Assembly (NCBI GenBank): GCA_964621845.1
Contig: CAZUOL010000052.1
Coordinates: forward strand, 1-15,712
Origin: CAYRKQ01 sp964621845
GTDB lineage: Bacteria > Patescibacteriota > Saccharimonadia > Saccharimonadales > UBA7683
Reading direction: 5' to 3'
Length of the DNA: 15,712 nt
This document shows positions 6,936 to 13,199 of the stretch, in pieces. Below the pieces are notes generated by a model. It was not told the origin of the DNA. It did not search any database and worked only from the letters and a program-made list of their open reading frames with translations. Numbering within the stretch: the stretch's first letter is position 1; each line of letters opens with the position of its first letter. Position numbers and translations under genes: made by a program.

Positions 6936-7703
6936 CTAATGCACGGGCAGTTCAACAGCTTGCTGCCAAATAGATTCGAACTGAGTTTGAAATAACCGTA
7001 CTGCAGTAGGGTTTTTAGTAACGATTGTTAGTCTATTTTCAGTGTTTTCTTTATCACTAAAAGTCACCAGTGCTATTTCACGATCAATCACAACCACATG
7101 ATAGCCCTGTTCTTCTTTAAGATGCCGCAGCTTAACACCTAATCGCTGCCACTTGTGTACTACATGATAGTTGGACGGCTGAACACGCTGTACCACGTGC
7201 CTGATATACACACCTCGCTTGATCGCATCAGACTGAGTTTTGTATAGCTCTTTAGAATAGGCAATGCCAATGGCATACACAGCAATCTCGTGCCTCGCCC
7301 CTTGCGCATGACGGATATATTCATCATATACCGCCTGCCGCCCAGCAATCATAGAGGTCAACTGCGCTGAATGCTCATTTGAAGCTCCTGTGGCATCCAG
7401 TAAGCGTCTGAGGCTCGCCACCTTCTCCTGATATGCCAGTGTGAACCCACTGGTTTTTTCAACCACTTGATACGAACGCGGTCGACCGCTAAGTCGCTTG
7501 ATGAGCCCGAGCGATTCCAGCTTTTCAAACATCCTATACACCGCGCTCGGATACACCATTAACGTACTGGCCACCTCTTGGGCGGTGAGCGGTTTTGTAG
7601 AATCTAGAGCTATTTGATACGTTTGAATCTCGTGATCGCTCAAACCCAGCTTTTCTAAATATACCAGCTCTTCAGCTTTCAATTCCCGCACACTAACAGA
7701 CAT
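6936..7703 (-). CDS. TrmB-like transcriptional regulator
   Basis: The N-terminal winged helix-turn-helix (about residues 18-80, LGLSDHEIQTYQIALD then AQEVASTLMVYPSAVYRMFEKLESLGLIKR) matches the TrmB family, sugar- or metabolite-responsive regulators best known in archaea. A short helical linker (about 88-110) leads to a C-terminal alpha/beta domain (about 125-250) resembling the phospholipase-D-like/TrmB sensor fold; the ligand is unknown. Length is 255 aa from the ATG at 7703. A GTG at 7715 is an alternative: the predicted transcription start falls on it, so a leaderless 259-aa form is possible. The gene is divergent from the PLP-fold gene, with an 8-bp inverted repeat over both promoters, so it probably represses itself and that neighbour. 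Confidence 0.85.
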   Translation of the reverse strand: MSVSVRELKAEELVYLEKLGLSDHEIQTYQIALDSTKPLTAQEVASTLMVYPSAVYRMFEKLESLGLIKRLSGRPRSYQVVEKTSGFTLAYQEKVASLRRLLDATGASNEHSAQLTSMIAGRQAVYDEYIRHAQGARHEIAVYAIGIAYSKELYKTQSDAIKRGVYIRHVVQRVQPSNYHVVHKWQRLGVKLRHLKEEQGYHVVVIDREIALVTFSDKENTENRLTIVTKNPTAVRLFQTQFESIWQQAVELPVH

Positions 7704-7721
7704 GTTTGCTTTCACAATTGC

Positions 7722-7730
7722 ATTTTAACA
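7722..7730 (-). promoter_or_regulatory. Extended -10 promoter of the TrmB-like gene
   Basis: TGT plus TAAAAT on the minus strand (7730-7722). Predicted +1 is 7715, the first base of an in-frame GTG, 12 bp before the preferred ATG. The element coincides with one arm of the inverted repeat, so a bound regulator would block it. Confidence 0.45.
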
Positions 7731-7744
7731 TTTTTTTGTTAAAA
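7723..7744. promoter_or_regulatory. Candidate operator between the divergent genes
   Basis: TTTTAACA (7723-7730) and its exact reverse complement TGTTAAAA (7737-7744) are separated by six T residues. The repeat covers the -10 of the minus-strand regulator and the -35 of the plus-strand gene. TrmB-type dimers bind inverted repeats in such positions; binding of this regulator to this site is inferred. Confidence 0.5.
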
Positions 7745-7752
7745 CATACAAT
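7725..7752 (+). promoter_or_regulatory. Promoter of the PLP-fold gene
   Basis: TTAACA (-35, 7725-7730) and TACAAT (-10, 7747-7752) are separated by 16 bp; each matches consensus at five of six positions. Transcription would start near 7759, leaving a leader of about 79 nt with AAAGGA as ribosome site. Confidence 0.5.
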
Positions 7753-7837
7753 AAAACTATTCATGTTTATTGGCAATAGTTTTATGGTAATGATAGAGGT
7801 GCTTGGTGTTAATGCCGGCCCTTCTGAAAGGAATAAA

Positions 7838-9157
7838 ATGACTACTGAAATCTCCCCTACAAATAATCCATCCCCTACTTCTCATATTGTCGCAGAAGGA
7901 CATGGCGATAGTTATGATACTACGTTCAACGATGAACCTGCACGTATTGGTTCAATTGAGCCCAATGTAACCATTGCCGAATACACGGTTCACTCCCCTA
8001 AGGTTCTGTATGCTACATCCGGAGCTGTAGGGATTAACGATCGTAATCACAACACGGGTACATTTTTCACTATCCCTATTGGCAACGTACACCTAGAGAC
8101 AGGTGTATCTGGGCTACGCTACATTTCTCGAAAAGTCAGCCCAGAAGTAACCGAGGAGACCATCAAACAACTTACGTACCTCCGCGAAAACGGCATTGGT
8201 GACGATACTTGGTTTAGTTTACCTCGGTCAGAACAGTTTGCTCGACTATGGTCGGTTGTCGGTGATACGGGCATGCAAGAAATCATACTGCCCAACGAAA
8301 AACCTGCGTATATAAAACGTGAGCTAGATAATCCCTCCGGATCTCACTATGATCGTGCCTATCTGCACACGCTCCAACACTATGAAGAGATCGGTTTCTT
8401 ACAGCCTGGGGATACGATTATGGATATAAGCTCTGGCAGTGCCGGCATATCCTTAGCACTTATCGGCACATTACTTGGCTACAAAGTGGGCATTACCGTC
8501 CCAGAAGAACTACCGGCGAATCGTCTTTACCCAATCCTCGCTTTTGGCGCCGTCGCAATCAATGCAGGCACGGGCTATGTTCCTCGAGCAGCACAAGTAC
8601 AAGTTGCACAAATACAAGGGTATCGAGGTGCCGAAGGCTGGGTAGAAACACGCCCATCAGATAGAAGTGGCCGTTCCATTTTATTCCAATTTGAGGGTAA
8701 ACAGCGAATCTGTTATCTCAACCATTCGGAAAACGAGCTATCACCACGAGCTTTTGCGACCATTGCAGACGAAATCGTTAGCCAACAGCCTGGTCTTACC
8801 CATTTAGTGCTCGCTGAGGGCAACTGGACAACAATCACTGGCATTGCCAGACGCATCCGACAGCTCAAACCAGATACAAGAATCATCAGCTATCAGGGCG
8901 AACATGACGGTGGCATTACAGAAAATTATGGCACTACCGTGCCCGATGTTGCCTTAAGGTTTTTTGATGATTCACTTGTAGATGAACGTATTGTCGTCAC
9001 CAACGACCAACGGAACACTATGCGGGAAACTGCACCAGAACTAGGCAATAGCACGTTGATGGGGTTATACGTGGATCAACAAATTACCAATACGAACCAA
9101 AATTCAGTTGTCGTATCGCTTGCCTATGATTCGTCTTCTAAATATAAGCTTGCTTAG
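7838..9157 (+). CDS. Cysteine synthase-like (PLP fold type II) protein lacking the catalytic lysine
   Basis: The central and C-terminal part (about residues 155-400 of 439) follows the tryptophan-synthase-beta/cysteine-synthase fold. Landmarks are NPSGSHYDR (165-173), which aligns with NPSGSxKDR; a glycine-rich SSGSAGISLAL segment (198-208) aligning with TSGNTGIALA; a KVGITVPEELPANRLYPILAFGA stretch; and AEGNWTTITGIARRI (326-340) where active enzymes carry GTGGT. The Schiff-base lysine is Tyr171 and the phosphate-binding glycine loop is altered, so ordinary PLP chemistry is unlikely. About 150 N-terminal residues match nothing I recognise. The start at 7838 has AAAGGA 7 bases upstream; longer readings are AT-rich and lack a ribosome site. 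It is the only plus-strand gene here and is probably controlled by the divergent TrmB-like protein. It could be a pseudoenzyme, a ligand sensor, or an uncharacterised subfamily. Confidence 0.8.
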   Translation: MTTEISPTNNPSPTSHIVAEGHGDSYDTTFNDEPARIGSIEPNVTIAEYTVHSPKVLYATSGAVGINDRNHNTGTFFTIPIGNVHLETGVSGLRYISRKVSPEVTEETIKQLTYLRENGIGDDTWFSLPRSEQFARLWSVVGDTGMQEIILPNEKPAYIKRELDNPSGSHYDRAYLHTLQHYEEIGFLQPGDTIMDISSGSAGISLALIGTLLGYKVGITVPEELPANRLYPILAFGAVAINAGTGYVPRAAQVQVAQIQGYRGAEGWVETRPSDRSGRSILFQFEGKQRICYLNHSENELSPRAFATIADEIVSQQPGLTHLVLAEGNWTTITGIARRIRQLKPDTRIISYQGEHDGGITENYGTTVPDVALRFFDDSLVDERIVVTNDQRNTMRETAPELGNSTLMGLYVDQQITNTNQNSVVVSLAYDSSSKYKLA

Positions 9158-9196
9158 AAATGTGGTTTTTGCGAAGGTTTCTCACCTAATGGTGCC

Positions 9197-9607
9197 TTAG
9201 CCTGCTTGGCGTATCAAACCTGAGACGGCCTGACGAAATTCATGGGCATATTGACCAAGCTCTTCTGGCGTTTGGTGCTTATGGGCAATTTCATCTGCCA
9301 GTGAGACACGCCGATTCTGATCATAACCAAAAAACACCTGCACCGCACTGAGTGGGTCTATGACTACCGGTGGTTCAACAGCAAACCCAACTACACTACC
9401 CCAGACCGTAAGTACCTGTTCCCGAACGCCTGTAATTTCTGCATAGTCATTTACCTCAAACTGTCCGCTCGGATATCTCACCCAATTATTCCCTAAGGCC
9501 ATCGTAATGAGCGGATGGGCACGCATATGAAGCGGCACTTGTTCGGCGCTATAAGAAGATCGAATGATGTCTGGCTGAACCAGCCTCGTAGCATTTGGTG
9601 ATGTCAT
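9197..9607 (-). CDS. Uncharacterised protein downstream of greA
   Basis: I do not recognise this 136-aa protein. It has no membrane segment, signal peptide or cysteine motif. The middle (about residues 40-92) is beta-like and hydrophobic (VLTVWGSVVGFAVEPPVVI); the last 40 residues look helical (EELGQYAHEFRQAVSGLIRQ). It has a sound ribosome site (AGGAAAGGA, 7-8 bases before the ATG) and starts 14 bp after the greA stop, which supports it being translated and co-transcribed with greA. Its 3' end faces the PLP-fold gene across 39 bp with no clear terminator, so the convergent transcripts may overlap. Confidence 0.75.
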   Translation of the reverse strand: MTSPNATRLVQPDIIRSSYSAEQVPLHMRAHPLITMALGNNWVRYPSGQFEVNDYAEITGVREQVLTVWGSVVGFAVEPPVVIDPLSAVQVFFGYDQNRRVSLADEIAHKHQTPEELGQYAHEFRQAVSGLIRQAG

Positions 9608-9621
9608 CGTAACGTCCTTTC

Positions 9622-10077
9622 CTAGGCAATCGATTCAATCGTGTAGGCTGTTTTTCCTGCAGGCAATGTAATCTCTACTTTTTCGCCTACTTTTTTACCC
9701 ATGAGCGCCTGGCCAATTGGCGACTTATCAGAAATCTTGCCTTCAAGCGGGTTTGCTTCAACTGAATCGACAATGTGATATACCACCGGCTTTTTGCCGT
9801 TCTTTAACGTCACTTCGTTGCCAATACCAACACTGCCTTTGGGGGCCCGTTTGACTATTTCTGCATTTGCCAAAATATGCTGTACTTCGTCAATGCGGCT
9901 CTCAAGCCGCTCTTGATCTTCTTTGGCCGCATGATATTCAGCATTCTCACTAAGGTCACCTTGATCACGGGCTGTCTTAATTGCTTCAATTGCCTCTACT
10001 CGCTTTGTTTCAAGCTCGGCAAGCTCTGCTTTCAATTCGGCAACACCCTCTTTTGTTAGTTGAAACTCTTTCTTCAT
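9622..10077 (-). CDS. greA: Transcription elongation factor GreA
   Basis: GreA enters the RNA polymerase secondary channel and stimulates cleavage of backtracked RNA. The protein (151 aa, slightly shorter than the usual 158) has the N-terminal coiled coil at about residues 8-75 with the acidic tip GDLSENAEY at 40-48; Asp41 and Glu44 are the Mg2+-handling pair. The C-terminal FKBP-like domain contains the signature SPIGQALMGKKVGE. The ribosome site AAAGG lies 6-7 bases before the ATG. It has its own strong promoter and a leader with a terminator-like hairpin (see those entries); the unknown 136-aa gene follows 14 bp downstream. Confidence 0.97.
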   Translation of the reverse strand: MKKEFQLTKEGVAELKAELAELETKRVEAIEAIKTARDQGDLSENAEYHAAKEDQERLESRIDEVQHILANAEIVKRAPKGSVGIGNEVTLKNGKKPVVYHIVDSVEANPLEGKISDKSPIGQALMGKKVGEKVEITLPAGKTAYTIESIA

Positions 10078-10127
10078 AGTATGCCTTTACTACTTAGTTG
10101 CTATTTTCAAACACCAGTTTTAAATAA

Positions 10128-10150
10128 AGTGTCAGTCTACGGCTGACACT
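10128..10150 (-). terminator. Hairpin plus U-rich tract in the greA leader
   Basis: On the minus strand an 8-bp perfect stem, AGTGTCAG with CTGACACT, closes a 7-nt loop and is followed by TTTATTT. It lies about 20 nt downstream of the predicted greA transcription start and about 50 nt upstream of the ATG. As an intrinsic terminator it could stop early greA transcripts, or stop read-through from proS. A smaller hairpin (ACAAAA-gtaa-TTTTGT, 10170-10155) precedes it. Confidence 0.5.
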
Positions 10151-10176
10151 GTGAACAAAATTACTTTTGTGCTCCA

Positions 10177-10205
10177 ATTCTAACAAAGCATTTTTTGTTT
10201 GTAAA
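10177..10205 (-). promoter_or_regulatory. Promoter of greA
   Basis: TTTACA (-35, 10205-10200) and TAGAAT (-10, 10182-10177) are spaced by 17 bp on the minus strand, with a TG extension (TGTTAGAAT). Each hexamer matches consensus at five of six positions. Predicted +1 is near 10170, giving a leader of about 92 nt. Confidence 0.6.
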
Positions 10206-10263
10206 CCAGCTTTTTTCTACATGTAGCGTATGCACTTATGCTTATTACACTACCTATAGCGTT

Positions 10264-11493
10264 TTATAGCAAATTGAGTAAATCGGCCTCTGTTATAATT
10301 TGAGATTCTTTTTCAGTTCGTTTCTTATACTCATAGCCACCCGCTTCAAGCGATTTTGTACTGACGACTACACGGTGTGGAATCCCGATTAAATCAGCAT
10401 CCGCAAACTTCTCGCCAGCTCTTGCGTCACGGTCATCATAGAGCACCTCTATGCCCTCTTCTTGCAACGTTTGATAGAGCCTTTCAGCCTCTTCATTGGC
10501 TCCGAGTGAAATGAGGTGCACTTGAGCCGGCGCAATATTTTCCGGCCACACCAACCCATTCTCGTCAGCCAACTTCTCAACAATTACACCCATAACCCGC
10601 GTGATGCCGATGCCATAAGATGCAAGATACACAAGCTGCTCCTTACCATCTTTATCCATGTATGTAATACCCATCTTGTCGGATTTTTCTGTGCCAAATT
10701 TGAAGATATTGCCAACTTCGGCACTCTTCACTGGCTTAAGTTGCTCTTTGTTAGCACCAAGCTCATGAGCAGCATCGTCGAGAACCTCTTCATTCACAAC
10801 AATTGAATGATCTTCATTGGCATACAAAATATCCTCACCTGCATCGCAAATTGTTTGAAACTCGTGGCTAAATTTTGTAAATGCACCTCCACTTGCGAAA
10901 GTAACAAACGTGCTATCGCCAATACCAAATCGATTGAAGCACTCTTTATATGCCTCAATAACCTTCTCGTAATATTCGTCCATGTCTTTTTCGGTAGCAT
11001 GTAGCGAATACAGATCTTTCATTAGAAACTCACGACCTCGCATAATGCCGCTCTTTGCTCTAAGTTCATTACGAAGCTTGGTTTGAAATTGGTAAACACT
11101 TATTGGGAGGTCTTTGTAACTATTAATATATTGCTGCAACATTTCTAAAATAGCCTCTTCGTGAGACCAGGCAAAACCAACCTCTGTGCCATCTTTAAGA
11201 TTAGATTTAAACCATACATCAACTACATCATCATCCCACCTGCCTGTACCCACCCACGTCTCTTTAGATTGTAGACTAGACATGATCAGCTCTTGCCCAC
11301 CGATTGCATTCATTTCTTCACGTACGATCTGTTTTATATTTTCAAGCACCTTCAAACCCAGCTGCGTGTAGGCATAAACACCAGCCATGACTTTATAGAC
11401 ATAACCTGCCCGAATTAAAAGCTGGGCGTTTTTGGCAACTTCATCTGCCGGAGCGTTTTTCAGTGTTTTGGTAAACAATTGTGAATATTTCAT
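10264..11493 (-). CDS. proS: Prolyl-tRNA synthetase, short form without the editing domain
   Basis: It charges tRNA-Pro with proline. The class II core shows motif 2 in the region FQTKLRNELRAKSGIMRGREFLMKD (about residues 136-160) and motif 3 GIGITRVMG (294-302); the anticodon-binding domain covers about 325-409. Usual bacterial ProRS is about 570 aa, with an insertion domain of about 180 residues between motifs 2 and 3 that hydrolyses Ala-tRNA-Pro. Here only about 35 residues (about 225-259) occupy that place, so cis editing should be missing, as in alphaproteobacterial and mitochondrial forms. The ATG has GGAG three bases upstream, while a TGATAGAAT extended -10 sits only 10 bases away. proB ends 38 bp before it. 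Confidence 0.95.
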   Translation of the reverse strand: MKYSQLFTKTLKNAPADEVAKNAQLLIRAGYVYKVMAGVYAYTQLGLKVLENIKQIVREEMNAIGGQELIMSSLQSKETWVGTGRWDDDVVDVWFKSNLKDGTEVGFAWSHEEAILEMLQQYINSYKDLPISVYQFQTKLRNELRAKSGIMRGREFLMKDLYSLHATEKDMDEYYEKVIEAYKECFNRFGIGDSTFVTFASGGAFTKFSHEFQTICDAGEDILYANEDHSIVVNEEVLDDAAHELGANKEQLKPVKSAEVGNIFKFGTEKSDKMGITYMDKDGKEQLVYLASYGIGITRVMGVIVEKLADENGLVWPENIAPAQVHLISLGANEEAERLYQTLQEEGIEVLYDDRDARAGEKFADADLIGIPHRVVVSTKSLEAGGYEYKKRTEKESQIITEADLLNLL

Positions 11494-11503
11494 AGTCTCC
11501 TAC

Positions 11504-11512
11504 ATTCTATCA
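11504..11512 (-). promoter_or_regulatory. Extended -10 element upstream of proS
   Basis: TGA plus TAGAAT on the minus strand, in the 38-bp proB-proS gap. If used, +1 would be near 11497 and the leader only about 4 nt, cutting into the GGAG ribosome site. Either proS is read as a near-leaderless mRNA from here, or it is read with its ribosome site from the proB transcript. Confidence 0.35.
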
Positions 11513-11531
11513 GAAAGCGTATCTATCATTG

Positions 11532-12311
11532 CTATGCAGCTGGCATAAAGTACGTACCCGCCGCTCCGTGTAACAAACGGCCAATCGGATCTTCTGCTCT
11601 CCCATAACCGAGGTGCATCCCAACGCCTTCCTCAAGTAACATTCGCGCTGCGATGAGCTTTGTACGCATTCCGCCACTGTTATGTACGGTGTCTGTTTCA
11701 ACCGCAAATTGAGCCACATCATTTATGTCAGTGACGGTTCTGATGAGTTCAGCTTGTGGGTCACTCGGCTCTGCCGTATAGAGCCCGTCAACATCAGTCA
11801 AAATAACAGGCTTAATGGTGTCCCATACTGCCTTCTTCGCGAGTCCTACGGCAATAAGGGCCATAAGCCTATCGTTATCCCCAAACTTAATTTCATCATC
11901 AGCGACCGCATCGTTCTCGTTTGCTACAGGCAGAAGGCCCAACCGAAAAGCCGCCATGAGCTTGGTAATGTACGCATCCCCCTCTGCGGTATGAAGCTCG
12001 TAAGGTGTTATGAGGTGTTGGCTGACATGGCAAGGCTCAAGATAGCGCGACCAACGGTTCATGAGTGGTATTTGCCCCGACGCCGCTAACGCACTAAGAC
12101 TATCTGGGTCATCGGCATACTGCCTTCTGTCAATGCCGAGTTCAGCCGCTCCTGCAGTAATTGCAGCCGAACTAATGAGCATGGTGTCGGCACCACGCTC
12201 TTTTTCTTCTTTAAGTGCGTTTGCTATGTTCATAAAGGAGGCCTCATCAAGACGGCCGGTTTCATCAGTAAGGGTGGTAGTGCCTACTTTTACAATGATA
12301 AGTTCTTTCAT
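11532..12311 (-). CDS. proB: Glutamate 5-kinase, catalytic domain only
   Basis: ProB phosphorylates L-glutamate, the first step of proline synthesis. The amino-acid-kinase fold is clear: VKVGTTTLTD at residues 8-17 (nucleotide/phosphate loop), LISSAAITAG at 45-54, PVANENDAV at 128-136, FGDNDRL at 143-149, VILTDVDGLY at 169-178 and SGGMRTKLIAA near the end. At 259 aa it lacks the C-terminal PUA domain of the longer (about 367 aa) enzymes. The usual SSGA is SSAA here (Gly to Ala at residue 49). proA and proC are not adjacent. The next gene is proS, so proline production and proline charging sit together. AAGGGA lies 4 bases before the ATG. A promoter and a long structured leader precede it. Confidence 0.9.
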   Translation of the reverse strand: MKELIIVKVGTTTLTDETGRLDEASFMNIANALKEEKERGADTMLISSAAITAGAAELGIDRRQYADDPDSLSALAASGQIPLMNRWSRYLEPCHVSQHLITPYELHTAEGDAYITKLMAAFRLGLLPVANENDAVADDEIKFGDNDRLMALIAVGLAKKAVWDTIKPVILTDVDGLYTAEPSDPQAELIRTVTDINDVAQFAVETDTVHNSGGMRTKLIAARMLLEEGVGMHLGYGRAEDPIGRLLHGAAGTYFMPAA

Positions 12312-12323
12312 ATTTTCCCTTGG

Positions 12324-12448
12324 TTCAGTTTCGGTTATTTGGCATAAAAATACCCCTTTGCTGGGGCGTCCGATCTGATTTTCTTATTTTTTAGGTTAAA
12401 CTCACATACCCCAGCTGTCACGCAGGTGTCGGTACGGGCAAAACTGAA
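12324..12448 (-). promoter_or_regulatory. Structured leader of proB, possible attenuator or riboswitch-like element
   Basis: A 10-bp helix with one G-U pair (12448-12439 with 12333-12324) would close most of the leader and ends two bases before the proB Shine-Dalgarno. Nested inside, GCUGGGG (12415-12409) can pair with CCCCAGC (12366-12360). The same CCCC (12366-12363) can instead pair with GGGG (12356-12353), followed directly by UAUUUUUAU. These mutually exclusive pairings are the layout of an attenuator. I do not recognise a known riboswitch class; ligand and function are open. Confidence 0.4.
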
Positions 12449-12475
12449 ATGGTATATTGATATGCCATGACCATA

Positions 12476-12504
12476 TTTATAACACAGATTTTATTTAATG
12501 ACAA
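12476..12504 (-). promoter_or_regulatory. Promoter of proB
   Basis: TTGTCA (-35, 12504-12499) and TATAAA (-10, 12481-12476) are spaced by exactly 17 bp on the minus strand; each matches consensus at five of six positions. The -35 lies within the last codons of the upstream protease gene. Predicted +1 is near 12469, about 158 nt before the proB ATG. Confidence 0.6.
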
Positions 12505-13189
12505 ACAAAAACAGGAATGCCATGAAGTTCTTGCTTGCATGCAACATAACGCTCGGCAAGATACTATCACTTTTTTCAACCAAATAGCAGAGTGCTAAAC
12601 TCAGTACAAAGGTGTCAATGCCAACATTCCATTGGGCGTGCGCCAGCGCAAACAAGCCGCTCGTAATAAGCGCACTTCCCCAAAAAGGCAGCCTTTTACG
12701 CAAGCCGCGGAATAACACCCCCCGAAAAATAATTTCTTCTAGTAACGGAGTAAGGATAACCAGGCTTATAAATGCTACCAGGCTATCAAGGCCGCTCAGA
12801 CTACTTGGCAATCCAACATCTTGCGCTTGATTGGCATTAAAACCAGGAATCAGCTTGACCGCAAGCGCTGCAAAAGTAACCGAGAGCGCAGCGTATACAA
12901 ATAACACCGGTACAACGAGCAAATAGTTTTTTACGGCGGTCTTTTTTAAACCAGTCGCCTGCCAAAATGACTCACGTCCCGGATTGAACTGCAGCAACAC
13001 GACTGCCGCCAGCAACCCAGCCAAGGTGTAGCAGCCTACCTGTAATGTTTGTGAATGAAGGTAAGGCATGAGGGGCTGCACCAGTATTGATCCGACTAAT
13101 TGAGAACCAAGAAACAAAAGTGTTGCATAAAAAATAACCACTAGGGGGTGTTGAGAATGAGGATCTGGATGAGCGGGCTCTTCTTGCAT
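12491..13189 (-). CDS. CPBP-family (CAAX/Abi) intramembrane metalloprotease
   Basis: This polytopic membrane protein (232 aa) is predicted to have about six to eight helices. It carries the family motifs: EEIIFR at residues 151-156 (EExxxR), FALAH at 180-184 (FxxxH), and HASKN at 217-221 (HxxxN/B), which together form the metal site in Rce1-like proteases. In bacteria such proteins process peptides, act in bacteriocin self-protection, or have unknown substrates; prenylated CAAX proteins are not expected. The ATG has a distant AGG ribosome site and lies 10 bp after the rseP stop, so the two membrane proteases are probably co-transcribed. This gene is not part of the usual frr-uppS-rseP-proS cluster. 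Confidence 0.9.
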   Translation of the reverse strand: MQEEPAHPDPHSQHPLVVIFYATLLFLGSQLVGSILVQPLMPYLHSQTLQVGCYTLAGLLAAVVLLQFNPGRESFWQATGLKKTAVKNYLLVVPVLFVYAALSVTFAALAVKLIPGFNANQAQDVGLPSSLSGLDSLVAFISLVILTPLLEEIIFRGVLFRGLRKRLPFWGSALITSGLFALAHAQWNVGIDTFVLSLALCYLVEKSDSILPSVMLHASKNFMAFLFLFVIK

Positions 13190-13199
13190 AGCGCTGAAC

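Noticed and set aside
9158..9196. Terminator between the converging PLP-fold gene and the 136-aa gene
   Set aside because: The only hairpin seen is CACC-TAAT-GGTG (4 bp), with no T run on either side.
10217..10226. Palindrome CTACATGTAG near the proS 3' end as a regulatory site
   Set aside because: A single 10-bp palindrome without a second copy or a promoter beside it; chance occurrence is likely.
11682..12089. 135-codon plus-strand open frame opposite proB
   Set aside because: It is the shadow of proB, with low-complexity composition and no recognisable motif.
12325..12345. Six-codon reading frame (MPNNRN) upstream of proB as an attenuation leader peptide
   Set aside because: It contains no proline or other informative codon run, and the upstream GGGG is at a poor distance for a ribosome site.
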